A stretch of DNA of 64,000 bases, from assembly GCA_963931865.1 (NCBI GenBank), contig OZ007517.1:372001-436000 (forward strand), in the 5' to 3' direction. Both the position numbers and the translations under genes were made by a program. Positions within the stretch are counted from its first letter, which is position 1; every line of letters begins with the position of its first letter. The notes under the pieces are model-generated. The model searched no databases. It saw only the letters and a program-made list of their open reading frames with translations, and was not told where the DNA came from. Below, in pieces: positions 20,675 to 34,400 of this stretch. Source of the stretch: Axinella damicornis. Taxonomy: Eukaryota; Porifera; Demospongiae; Axinellida; Axinellidae.

Positions 20675-22444
20675 TCACTGCAGAGGGAGGGCCACTAGCA
20701 CAATGGTGACAAACATCAAAGGGAGCATGACTACCAGGAACAGTCCCAATGCAATCCAGCGGTGTCGGACATCCTGTGGTGTGGTTTCCAGATCCTTTGC
20801 TGAGGTTTCCTTGTTGCCTCCGGCCACTTTGAAGACTTCGTCCTCCTCGATGACTGGGTTCCGCACTGATTCTGACATGAGGCTAGTAGTCTCTGTGCAT
20901 ATGTGTGTGCGTGTTTGTATGTGTGTGTGTGTTTGTGTGATTGTGTGTATGTGGGGGGCTTACTCATTACAGCTATGGGAGTGTGCACACTGTATTTCCG
21001 CAAATAGACACCACCCTCAAATTGGCACCGCCCTCGAATAATCGCTGCACAATTGGAGGCACTGAGTGAAAATAAACGCTGCCATGGGTTAAGCACGTGT
21101 GCAAAGGGTTAGATATAGATACACATGGACAATTTTTGTGCCTACTAAATAGTCGTGCACGAAGATAGTTTCATTCTCCTTGAGCTCGTCGTCATCCTCC
21201 TCCATACCGGCGAAAGGATCTTCACCATCGTCCTCGTCCTGTGTATCACTTTGTTGCAAAGTGATGCTAATCAAAGCTTTGCTCTAGCCAAGGACAGCAC
21301 TTGATGAATCTCGGCCATGACGAGTTGTTGTTTCTTGATTGTAAGAGCCATACCTTCTAACTAGCCTCATTGAGGCTCATTCCTATAGGCTCTATCCACC
21401 AAAAGGGAGAAGAGAGCCTGGTGACATTGGGGGCGCTAAACCGTGAACTTCTGCGCTGCCAGGATTATGGCAGAACCAATCAGATTGCAGAACAAAAACA
21501 TGTGAAGATGTAACTAAGCGTGTTCACCTTCACTGCCGTGCTAACCAAATTGTAGACTCAGAAATGAGCATCAAGGACAAATTACCCCTCAAAGGTTGGT
21601 AAAAGGCAGATGACAGGTGTGCGAGAGGGCCACTGGTCTGAGCTTGCTGTTCGCTGTGGTTTGTTTGTGGGATCAGCTCGCTCATCGTATGTCACTGTTT
21701 TCGGGATTGACGGTTCACAAGGTGAATTGTCCGGTTTGCTTGTGAATTGTCCGGTTTGCTTGTAAGAAGTATCTTGAAAATGGGGCCTTGAATATGAACA
21801 GAATAGCGTGTGATTGATTTGTAACTCGCGACATTTACCACAAAAGTAGGAGTGTCCTTCGTTTATCACATGAACGATGATGCGCCGGAAGACATCGGTT
21901 TGACTCCCCAAATGTTGCCAGGCTCTCTTCTCCCTTTCAGTGGAGAGAATGAGAGCCTGTGAACGAGGCTACCTTCTCACCAGCTTGTTGAATCACTTCG
22001 ACAGGGAGCTAGTTAGGGATGCTGTGTGTGCAGTCACATGCAGCCAAAAGTAATAAATGTTGCCCTCGAATAGTCGCCACGCCAAAATGAACTATGAAAT
22101 AAATAAATGCCACAGTGTCTATTCACGAAAATGTGGTATTAACTACTGAGCCCTTTTGCTGAAAATTGAGGGCTGAGGTAGGGATATCGACTGTTCACAG
22201 GGAAGGGACTGGAACGAGACTACAACAGAGAATGGAATGGAGAACTGACCATCCTCCTCCTTCTTCTTCTTCGCAGTGCACTTAGGGAGGATCATGAAAA
22301 TGAACACGAGGGTGAACACATGTACTGTGAAGAAGGCGTTGTAGGGGATGTACACCCAGAAGATAGTCAGGTCTGCAAACCGGCTGTACGCAGGGCTGAA
22401 CATGAAGAGTCCAATATCAACATTGACCACTGTGGGATGTGTGT

Positions 22445-22493
<49 letters not shown>

Positions 22494-25400
22494 GGGGGAT
22501 GTATCGGTGTGTGTGTGAGAGGAGGGGTGATTGTAGCTAACAGTCAATTGCCCCACAAACATGCAATGTGTGTACCAATCACATGAAGGTGACGGGTCAA
22601 GCATCCGGACAGCATAATTATTATTCATAAGAATAGCACAATGATCTCACCGAACATATTAAAACTTTAACCGATTATGCACTAGATTATTCTCTAGAAG
22701 ACACTTGAAGCCCATTGGGAGCTCAAACGCTATAGTTCTGGTAAGTATTTAATCTTCAAACTTCACACACATGCCATTAAATTATCCTGTGCAGATTCGT
22801 GACTCTACACAACCCTTGTTAAAGAGACCTCAATAGTCAGCGCTCTATGTCGTTTCTTGCAATGTCCTTTGGAGATCGGTTCTGCATGAGCAGAAAAGGC
22901 GGGAGGATAGGGGGAATTGGGTGGGTGTACCCGAAGTGCAAACAGTATGGCTATTTCTGGGCTCACATTTAGAAAAGTCCTGCTTGGCACTGTGAGGGCC
23001 GTGTCTCTCCTATGCACATTTGAGCTTAGAAAACAGTCATCTTTTCCTTGTAGGGCTTCCATTAAAAAAATTTTTCCGTCTGGACAGGGTGGTTGAATGA
23101 AGCTGAAAATCTGACAACATCATATGGAGGTTAAAGGTTATTACTTTACCCAATGTAGCCCTCTAGCCTCCACCAGACAGGTGTCTTGTGATGTCACTTT
23201 TGGCAATGTCCTTAGGAGATTTAGGTTCTGTGTGAGCAGAAAGTGTGGGATGGGGAGGTGGGTGGGTACACTCGAAGGGTGCAAACAGCATGGCCGTGTC
23301 TGAGCTCAGCTTCATAAAGACCCTGAATGGGCCATTTCTCTCCTCCTTTGCATGGATGGGCTTAGAAACAGTCATCTGACCTTGCAGGGCCTCCATTTCT
23401 GGCAACGAAGGCATTTTCACAGTCTGGATGGGCAGCTGTCAGATAAGATCGGTGACTATTGAAAGCTCGCTAATGAGCGGGTGTCGTTAGAGTCACAAAC
23501 ATGCACAGGATGGCTGCAAGGGCACTTGGGTCAGAATAGACAATCAAAGACTGCATTTGTGTTGAGCACTCACCCCCCAGGATTTGGATCACCTGGCCAA
23601 CAAGTGCGCCGTGAACTAGTTTGTAGAGCCCACGCCTGAGAGAGAAAGGATGTGCAAATTATACTAGTATAGTATAGTATGCCATGTGAACTAAATGGTG
23701 AAACCTCAAAGGCAATGGAGTCTAATGGAGTGCTCTGAGTGGACTGAAGAAGACAGTGCAGAAGGGAACGAGTCTGTGGCATTGGCAAAAACGTTTTGTC
23801 GGCTTAGAATTAGTAGGCTTTTGGCTACCAGCTTACATTTCCTTTCCACGTCGAGACGGAGAAGTTCACGGATTGCATAGAAGCCAGAAAGCAATGGCAG
23901 TGCTACGAGAGCCCATCTAGATAACAATGACCATGAAAAAAAAATTCCGCGCTTAACATGGATTGGATCGGCACCACACACCTCTAGTCACTGCCTTCAG
24001 CAGTGGCAGTACTTAGGCCCTGGCATCACAGAAACCCTAGCTACGCCACTGAATGTGTTTGAATACTGTTTATTGTATCTAGCATGATACATGATACATA
24101 AATGTGCACTGTATTCAAATGAATGCCACTAGACTAAGTGAACGTTACTAGTAGCTTACATTTTGCTGTCTGGTTTGGGACGGCAATAAGCAATCATCAG
24201 CTGGAGGGAATAGCAGTATAGTATCCGGCCTCATTCCCAGGCCACCCACGCAGCCTGGGAATGAGGTTATATTGTACCATACATATACAAGTAGCTTCAC
24301 TCGCTTCGCTCGCTCAGCTACTTCCCCCTCGTTCGCCTACCGTGAGTAATCCGGCGCCGGACAGTTCTCTGTGCAGAGCTGCTGCTCCCCGATTGCGTCC
24401 GCTTCAGCTGCTGCTCGCCGCTAGCGTCCGCTTCGAATCAGCTGCTGCTCCCTGGACCGATCATGTGCATCCGCTTCATCTGCTGCTTCCCGTTTGCTTC
24501 CGCTTCCAGCTGCTGTTCCCCGATTGCACCGGCCGCCCACTTCAGATGCTGCATGCTGCATGCTCGCCACTTGCGTCTGCTTCAGCTGCTGCTCCTGATC
24601 GCGTCCGCTTCGGCTGCTGCTCCCCAATTCAGGCGATTGCGTCTGCTTCGACTGCTGCTCCCCGCATCCGCTTGCAGCCCCAGCTGGATTCCTGTTCTCG
24701 AACAGTCTTTGCGGAGTTCGAGGTTCAGTAAATAAATTAAAGTACGAAGGTCGCGCGTCACTATAGTCTAGTCCCGCCCCACGAACATCCCACTTCCGTC
24801 ACTCACAGACACACACACACACACAGACACACAGACACCGTTAAAATCTTAATGTATTGATACCCACCAATAGAAGACTCTTCCACAACATGCCAGCAAG
24901 TCGGTTACTTGTGTTAAATGGGCATGATGAATGCACGCTAAGTGGGTGGGGCACTTATACTGATGATGAGTGGGTGGGGCACTTATACTGATGATGAGTG
25001 GGTGGGGCACTGATACTGACAATGAGTGGATGGAGCACTTATACTGATGATGAGTGGGTGGGACACTTTTACTGCTGATGAGTGGGTGGGGCACACATAC
25101 TGATGATGAGTGGGTGGGGCACTTATACTGCTGATGAGTGGGTGGGGCACTTATACTGATGATGAGTGGGTGGGGCACACATACTAACGATGAGTGGGTG
25201 GGGCACGACTGTGATGTGTAATGTACATTAAGTAGGCAGAGCACACACTTACATTGAGGGCGTGATATGTCAAGACGATCATTGCAATAGAAAAGTGGGC
25301 AGTTGCAATTGTCTGCAGTGACCAAGAGAGTACCAGAATCATGTACGTACCATCGTGAATCACATGCTGCCACACATACACACAAGATCTCTAGTCAGAG

Positions 25401-28400
25401 TAACTGGTTGCTCGACTCCCGCATACTCAAGGTCCATGTCCGCATGATAACTATGATTGTGAACTGCTAGGCAGTATCATTGTATCTGCATGCTTGGTTT
25501 GGCCATTATCCTGCTAGTGCATCAGTATGGTAAACTTGGCCATCCATAAATAGAGAATACTACTGCATTTTCAGCTTGCACTACATCATTTGCAGTTCCA
25601 AGTAGCCTCGTACCCGGCGCGGAGGGAGCCCTCCGCGCCGGGTACGAGGCTAAGTTCCAAGGTGATCCGATAGGAAGACCCCCAGTATGCTGACATGCAG
25701 ACTAGTGAGGCTCTGGTACCACGAGTAAACTAGCTAGCAATTATCACTTTGACCAAGTCTTCCCACTCCATAGTTAGATATAATTAGATCGTTATCAGTC
25801 TTACTGTTCTGGTCAGATCAATCAGCCCAGGTATAACATTATCTCGAAATGCCACAATAATGAGTACGAGTCCACCAGTTGCTATGATCAGTGAGGATAT
25901 CATGAAGGCTCGATGGAGCTGGGAGGAGAGGGAGGGAGGGAGGGAGAGAGGGAGGGAGGGAGGGAGAGAGGGAGGGAGGGAAGAGGGGGAAGGAGGGAGG
26001 GAGGGAGGGAGGGAGGGAGGGAGGGAGGGAAGGAAGGGAGGAAGAAGTGGAGGAAAAGGAGTGGGGAGAAAATGGATGCATCTTTGTCTGCCTATGATTG
26101 AAGGGGAGGGAGGGAAGGCAGGAGGAGCATACTCACCTGGAACCAGGCTCTGGGAAGGGCTGGCTTCATCCAAGTGGCAAGGAAGACGGCGGACCGAACC
26201 AGGATGGGATAGGCAATGATCATGAGGATACCGTGTGCCCGAATAAGCCTTGCGCTCACAGCATCCACACCCACCTTCCCTCTGTCAGTCACAGGTATCA
26301 CTCGGGAATGACTGACGGTGGGGTCTGGCCGATGGTGATAGGGAAAGCTCCCATTACCACCTACGGAGAAGGAAAGAAGGAACTAGAAAGCTCACGCATT
26401 GCTTGTCTCATCTAGATGTTCTAATGTCTGGATACCGTCCTCTGCTCTAAAACCTTGGGTGGTCTCGTTCCTAGGCTGTTGGTAGGAGGAGAAACAGCCG
26501 GGCAACTTGCTTGAGTCCAAACTGCCTACGTCAGCACCAATCAAATTTCAGAACATCATCTCATAACAATTGTATAGGAATCGTGTGCCGAAATGTCACT
26601 GTCACACCAATTACATTGCATTCAGTCGATCACTCTAGTGCAGGTGTTCTGCAAAGAACTTCTACTGCAGAACCTGCAGCAAAGCAGCTGCTTCCACGAG
26701 CATGAGGCTAAGACCTCAGTAGTCTGGGAATGAGGCTAAGACCTCAGCAACACTACATTACAACCTGAGAACAAACAGCTTCTCTTTCCTACTATAGTCA
26801 ATAGTAAGGGCAAAGAAGTTGTCATAAACTATAACCAACTTAAAGCTGTCAGTTCATTACTCCGGTGGTTCTGTTTATGTAGCTTAACTACAAACTGGTT
26901 CTAATCTCCTACCTCCAGTTGGCCCCCTGCCAAACAAGACGAAGTACTGTCCGGCATTGAGGTCGAGGTCATAGCCCGGATTCACCACTCCAATGAAGCG
27001 GCTGAAGCTGAGGAGACAATCACGGGGTCACAAGTCCTGACTTGCACACAATTTGATCATGTTGTCTTGGGGGACAAACAGCATAGCCCAGTACATAGTT
27101 ATCACTTATGCTACACTTAGGCTATTCTAACCAATCAGGTTACAGTATTTGACGGGTCATGTATCCCGCAGCCAGCCGCACGTGCATACTGTAAACGATT
27201 GTGTGCTGGAGAAAGTGAAGAGCAAGCTTTGTTACACTACCAGTGACTGACTACCTGCTGGGCAGGGATGTTTATGCAGAGTCACCTATCATGAGTTACA
27301 ACGAAATACTCTGCCAGTTTTCATTAGCACACCACAGCTTCATGCAGCTGCACCTGAAGCCTCAGCACCCTATCACAAATGAATCCTACAATCCTACATC
27401 CCACATTAGAGTGAGTATCTTTGTAGTTGTTTTATGTCCATAAAGGAGTGAAGTATGAACCAATCAGCCTTCAACTCCACAAAAATAATCTGATTAGTTA
27501 ATCAAGTAGTATATCGGATTAAGACATACAGTGTAGTATAGAACAATATTATAGTGTAGGAGTGTAACTATTACATAATTATACAAGCAGGTTCACTGGC
27601 TCAGCTACTGTCACCTCATTCGCCTACATGAGCAGTCCAGCGCTGGGCAGCTCTCTGTGCAGAGGTCTGACAAACTCTCATCTCTGCTCCCTGATTGCAT
27701 CCACTTCAACTGCTGCTCCCTGATTGCGTCCGGCTCAGCTAGTGCTCCATGATCTTGTCCCGTTCATCTGCTCATGGATATTATCTACATGAGCTGCTGC
27801 TTCCCGATCGGTCAATTGCGTCCACCTCAGCTGCGGCTCCCTGATTGGCCAATTGCGTCCGCCTCAGCTGTTGCTCCCCGATCACTTCCGCATCAACTAC
27901 TGCTCTCCAGTGGTGTCCGCTTGTAGCCCCAGCCATTCCAGAGGTCCCACAGGTCCTGGCCAATGTTTTCGAGCACAGAGTTCGAGGTTCGGAGGTTGTA
28001 GTGAAGTACAAAGGTTGTGCGACACTAGTCTATATCTAGTCCTGCCACGCCCCCTGAACATCCCACTTCCATTATGCACACACAAACACACATTAAAATC
28101 TTGATATCAAAGTTCATACGGCCTAGATATTGTGAACAAAACACAGTCCATTTAGACTACCTCACCTTGTATATGGTAATACTATTCCCGACTTACTTGC
28201 AGGAGATACTTCCATTGGTATATTCAGTTGAGTGTGCATATACACCATCCTAATACAGGTATAAAACAAGGAGCTCATTGGATGGACAGAGCTAACACTG
28301 CATGGTGCCACCACATCTATGCGTGTGTAAAATGCAGTTGCTGGTGCACAAAGATGAGGATGAGTGGGTAAGACTGTACGAGGGTGGAAGACTCTACAAG

Positions 28401-31400
28401 GGTGTACCAGCACATCTGGAGTGCATTATGGTTTTAGCAAGATAATCTGGGTCAGATCCTCCCTATGAAGTTAGTCTCCAATACTAAAGTAAACCACTGT
28501 CTCTTCAGCTTGTCTGAAGTTGGTGACGGGTTAAAACTGTTGGTTTATTAACCCTTTAACCACCGAATTCTTCCCACCAAGACAACACAATTTCATGCAT
28601 TCAGCGCACACCACTTTCGTAGGTACTCCTCTCCCGCAGCATTCGCTCCTCAGCGGCCAAACTTGGTGGGGCCCGCACACATGGAGAGACCCCTCTGGCA
28701 ATACCATTAATGATATTCATGACCCCCCACAAGCCCAGCAATCGGAGGTCAAAGGTGGATGTCAGCCGGATTTTCGCCCAGCATTTCCCTAAACTTGGAC
28801 AAGATCTGACTGATGGCACACCTTACACCACCAATTTGCATGTTTTCTTGAGGCCCTGGGTGGGGTCTATGAATATCATTAGAATCAAAAATCCTCAGGT
28901 CAATGAATCTCATTAAACGCCCACAACAGGCGAAGGGGGCCCCTTTCGATACCCCCCCCCCCCCCCCCCCCCCCGCTTGTACATTTAGTGGGGGAGGTGT
29001 GCCGAAATCTGACCAAATTTTGGAGTTCGTCCCTCAAAGTCATCCCTAGGCGCTCTGAAGCCTTTTTGGTCCCCTTTTGGACTGATGAGAAGCCATACAA
29101 GTGCATAGGGTCTAAATGACGTCTATAGACGTCAATGGGGCTTAAAGGGTAACCCTTCTCCTGTCAGATGCTTCCTAATTAGACGCTAACAAACAAGGAG
29201 CCATGCATGCAAACAAACTTCTCCGAAAACTATTTGGATTGAATCCAAATAGTTTTCGGAGAAGTTTGTTCCGATTCAGCAATGGCCTATTAGCATACTC
29301 CACCTCACAAACACTATACATACAAGCACAATCCAGCAGATCTTATCTACTCTGTGAGGAGTCACCTGCTGCCAAGAATTTCCATGACAACGCAGTAGCC
29401 TCGTTCCCAGTCCCACACACAGCTTTTCACAGTATGGTAAAGCAGGGAGGGCCGGCCTGGTACATTTCCTCACGTGAGCATAGCTAGTACTGTACTGCAA
29501 GTGAAGAAAAGCTGGGTGTGGGACTGGGAACAAGGCTAGCTAGGCCCTCCCCACTATAGCTAGTACTGTATTGCAAGCGACGACAAGCTGGGCATGGGAA
29601 CGAGGCTAGCCAGGCATAGAATCAGTGCCAGCTGGTGACAGGCCAGGCATAGGCATTTATAACGTATGTATGCCTGATCAGGAGGAGTCCATAACGAGAA
29701 GGAGGGTCCAACCTAGCGTTATAGCAACAGAACCAAACACCAGCAACCTCGTGCCTAAGAGTTCATAACAGTAAGAGTGTGCAACTGCCATATGGTATCA
29801 CTGCGCAGTATGAAGTATGACCTAGCAATCAGTGGTGAAGTAGTAATCAGTGGTGAAGTAGTATTCAGTGGTGAAGTAGTATTCAGTGGTGAAGTAGTAT
29901 TCAGTGGTGAAGTAGTAATCAGTGGTGAAGTAGTAATCAGTGGTGAAGTAGTAATCAGTGGTGAAGTAGTAATCAGTGGTGAAGTAGTAGCTAGCAGATG
30001 CATGCTCCTAAGTGTGAAATTGTCATCACTACAGAGTTTACACAGCCTGTGTGCCACACTGATTGCCTACGTCATACTGCCGTCATACTGCCGAGATGGC
30101 GGTAGTGGAACCCTTATGGCAGTTGCACACTCTTATTGCTATGAACTCTAGAGTTCATAACAATAAGAGTGCTGCGCCCTTATTTGGAACGTTTCTACAT
30201 AACAAGAAGCAGACTTCTTGTAGTCTAAGTACGTGTACGCGCATACAGTACGTGTACAGGGGGATGGACGCATCCATTCATACAAACATACAGAGAAATC
30301 CACCATTGACATACTGCATGACTAGAGTGGGGCGAACCTTGCCCCAATAGACCACTATACGATTATGATGTCATGGGGGGAAAAGGAGGCATTAAATTTA
30401 CATGTATTTCCATGTATTTTCTCCATTTAAGGTATAAGAAACATGGGTACAGGGATCTTCGAAAACCAAGTTGATGGGCAGCATCAAAGTTATCAACAAC
30501 GGTTTGCATCAAACCGCTCCTTCTGCTTGGAAATGCCCTAAAATTCAATTTTAAGGCCCTACACAGTATTCGTGGAAAAGGGGTTTCTTCCCGATGAAAC
30601 CCACCAATATGAAGAGCTACTGAAGACTATAACGGAGAAAACATACCTGCCCTAAGCAATGAGAAAATTTTCCTACGCATGGAGACAGTCAATGAGGACA
30701 GACAGTTCTTTCATTCTTCTGCTGTCCATGTGATTGGAGAAGTTAATGCTGACAATAACACCCAAGTACCATCTACTATAATCGCAAATCGGACAAGGTT
30801 TACTCGACCGCCTGAATTAGTGTACAATAAAGTGAGTGTTTCGGAAGGCAACGTCACTCTGGGTCTCCCCTTATATTCTTATGATGTTCGCATTGATGAA
30901 CAAAGATGATTTCCCCGTCAAGAGTGTCTACATCTTGTGAGGTAAACATTACACTCAGAGCTACTGAGACTTCGAAGTTAATCGAGTTTGACTTAACCTA
31001 TTCGATGGAGAGCAGCGAATTAGGACCCCAGATCAGAATGGCAAACAACACGAATCATGCCAGAGGCTTTTTCATTGATTCTGCTAATGTTTACTTTTCC
31101 CGGGAGACAACCCCAAGCAACCAGAATATGGTGATGGGTGGAGGCAAGGGGATCAATTCGCACCACATGCTACCAATTTTGACGTAAGACTCACAGAATC
31201 CAGTGAACATTTTGTTGAAGTTGAAGGTCACGCAGGTAGAAACCCGCATGTAGCTGTTCGTGGAGGTCATCGGAGAGGCAATCAGAGAGAAATTGTTGAG
31301 AAGCAATTCAGTCTTCATACTAACGCAACAGGCTTGAACTTCTTTTATACAGATTTAGATGGTGAAAGCTGGGAAGACCACTTTAGAGGCAAACTACTGG

Positions 31401-34400
31401 ACCGCTTTAGAGGCAAACTCGAAGTCGATGATATAACCCATCTGGCACAATCTTCTTATAGATTTCATGCTAGAGGTGTCTATACTGGGCCAAGAGATTG
31501 CAATGACAAAATAACATACAAGCTTCTCTTCAGACCCAAGTTCAGGCTCTTGCGTACGAATGGCATCACCAAATATTGTTACTCCCTGACCCTTAATGAG
31601 AGCAGGACAGTCATCCTGGACATGGGCCTAGTAAGCAGTGATTAGTATCATTAATGTCTTGTACATATAATTTTGTAAGCTAATGTTTGTGTGGATGTGT
31701 GGCACTGTGCTTGCATTTGTGTGTGCACATTGATTTTTGGTTATTACTAGAAGTGTACATAATACCAAGTAGGTCACGCCCCCGAGTACTCCGTGCGACC
31801 TACTTATGCGCTCTTGATAATACAGATTACCCCATGGTGAGTCTATAATACAGATTACGGTGAGTCTATAATTATATATGAGGACATGCACATCTTCTGG
31901 ACACGAGAGTACACGAAGTCTGTACACCATTGTCAGCTATAATAATGCGACATTGTGCATTTGTGGCTGCACTCATTGTGTGTACTTCCGTGCTGGGATA
32001 TCGGTGTATCAGTGCGAGTACTCAACTGTAGGGAAAGTTGTGTGATAGCAGACTCCTATGAGCTATGAGTCAAAAACGACTCACCAGATACGATCTCGGA
32101 GTACTCTTCTACACCCATTGTCTGCTCTGCCATGTGACATTTTGCAATTATGGCTGCACCTGTCGTGATCGTCCATCGAACAAGTAGACTTTTCACGGTT
32201 CCTTGCGTCGATTTGTCATAGAATTTTATTTGTGCACGTGCAAGTGAAATCTGCATAGCTATTTAGGCAAGTGTTCGGTCCAAGCATATACAGACGTCGG
32301 ACAAATACCATGCACAGTGAAGTCACACTAGTGTGGGGCTCGCTCAGGCTCGCCCAGTGATCAACAACTAGCACTCTTAGACCAGACCTGTTCTCCTTGT
32401 TGGACGCTCCTTCTCGTTGTGGGCTCCTGGCCTGATCAAGATTACCAAATGTTGTCATCGTCCAAGATCCAGTTGATACCAAAGATTGCTGAGCACAACT
32501 CTAAAGGAATAATTTATACACTAGCCTTACTGTTATAGTTCTCACCTGGTTGGGGTCCAGCACATTGTTTCGTGTGGGGCTGGCAGGGTTCCAAGTGTCC
32601 ACAACGAACACCTCATCAGTCTGCTCCATCCTGTTGCATCCCAGTACGTCTGCACTGAACTGTGAAGAGGAAAATTCTACGCTGGGTTCAGGACTGGGAT
32701 GGCTAGAGCAGTGATCTTGCCCATCTATACACACAATGAGCAATGCACGGCACTTCAGACTACAAACATGCAGTGTCGTACACACTGATCCAGCACACCA
32801 TGCACTCAGCAGGACAGACGGTTGTATATATGGACAGCTGAAAGTGGACCCAAGTATAAAATGCAAGTAGCTCATTGTCTCATTTCTTCTACAAAGTCCT
32901 GTGTGGTTGGGTGTATCCATTATAGACTAGCTCAAGCACCAACCAAAATATTTCCAGAACATGTTTCGGCCACTCCTCATCAGTTTCTGTTGCTGACCGT
33001 CTCCCACAATTCTCCCTCTTGCAAAGCCTTACAGAAGCCTCTAGGTCTCTTTCATTGCTGTTGTTGCTGCCCGTTTGCTTTAGTCTGACACAGACAGACG
33101 GATGGCATTGACGGATGAAAGCACTCTCACTGTCTGTTTCCATGCGGTACCCCCTATTGCTGTAGCCATTGAAGTCTGTCCGTTTTGCAGCCACCAAAGA
33201 AAATAAAAATGGACTGTTCTCTAGGCTAGCACCTTTGAATTTACCACATAATGCAAGAAACACTTCCCGTCATCTGCAGAAGAGTGTATTTATGGTATAC
33301 GTAGGACATACCATTGTTGCCATACCATGATCTATGATCCATGATCCGTGATCCATGATCCATGATCCATGATCTATGATCCATGATCCATGATCTATGA
33401 TCCATGATCCATGATCCATGATCCGTAAATACAAATAAATGCTCCAGACAAATGACTCACTCAGGCTCACCCCAATTATGGCCATTTGAGTTCTTTGGCC
33501 CCAACCAGTTACACATAAGACATTCAGCTAGCTATAGCCAAGGGTACTTTAGAACCAACCAGTGTTGGACTTAAGCTTCCTGACATAAAAAAATCTTCCA
33601 GCCAACTTACCATGTTTGGAGTGGTTGAGAACCCCACTGCCACCCACCCCTGTGTGTCCCCCTCCAGGTAGATGTCCAGGAAGGAACTGTTTGCGTTGGT
33701 CCGGATACCCACAAAGTAGGAGCAGTCCACAGTCGGGGTGCAGCCGGCAGGGATTCTGTGGGTGAGACGATAGTCCTCTGGAGGGACATTCTGGAGGGAG
33801 GGAGGGGAGGGAGGGAGGGAGGGGAGGGAGGGAGGAAGGGAGGGAGGGAGGGAAGGAGGGAAGGAGGGAAGGAGAGAGACGAACCACTTTCAAACAACAA
33901 GGCTTCTGCGTTGGATACTTCATCTGAGAGCTGTGGCTTACAGGAGGAATAGGTGGTACAAAGTTTGATGGTGATGGCTATGAGAGAAAAGAGGAAATGA
34001 ATTAAAATCAGGAGTCCGAAGAATCCATGTCTGCTTACCATTGTGGGTGTGGCCAATGTGGTTTGTATGGCAGCGGGTATGACCATGGAGGGCGGCTGTT
34101 GGGAGTGGGAGCAGGAAATGAATTTAATAGTCACCCTTTCATGTACACAAACACAGTTACACAAAGGCATGTGACAATCATGTGCAACGTACTCTTTCCT
34201 GAGTTGCATCTAATGCCGTGTAGAAGGTAGAGAATGCTTGCACGACAGAGTACCTGTGCAATTGAACCAGTCCAGAGTCAGGTTTTACACAGACCCCTCT
34301 AGACCACACACATGTAAAATTTCTGAGTCATACGATTCTTTGTAACACAATTTACTCTCCTTACATGAAGGTGACATTACCATCACTGTCAGAGGGAGCT

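Noticed and set aside
21089..21274. Acidic minus-strand frame (DTQDEDDGEDPFAGMEEDDD) in the last intron of copy C
   Set aside because: Plausible splice sites give phase 2 in and 0 out, incompatible with the phase-1 intron, and copy B has no counterpart. Left unannotated.
23470..23520. Candidate exon of copy C reading AILCMFVTL
   Set aside because: No donor gives the required phase, and exons ending 23574 and starting 22429 already join in phase, as the equivalent exons of copy B do.
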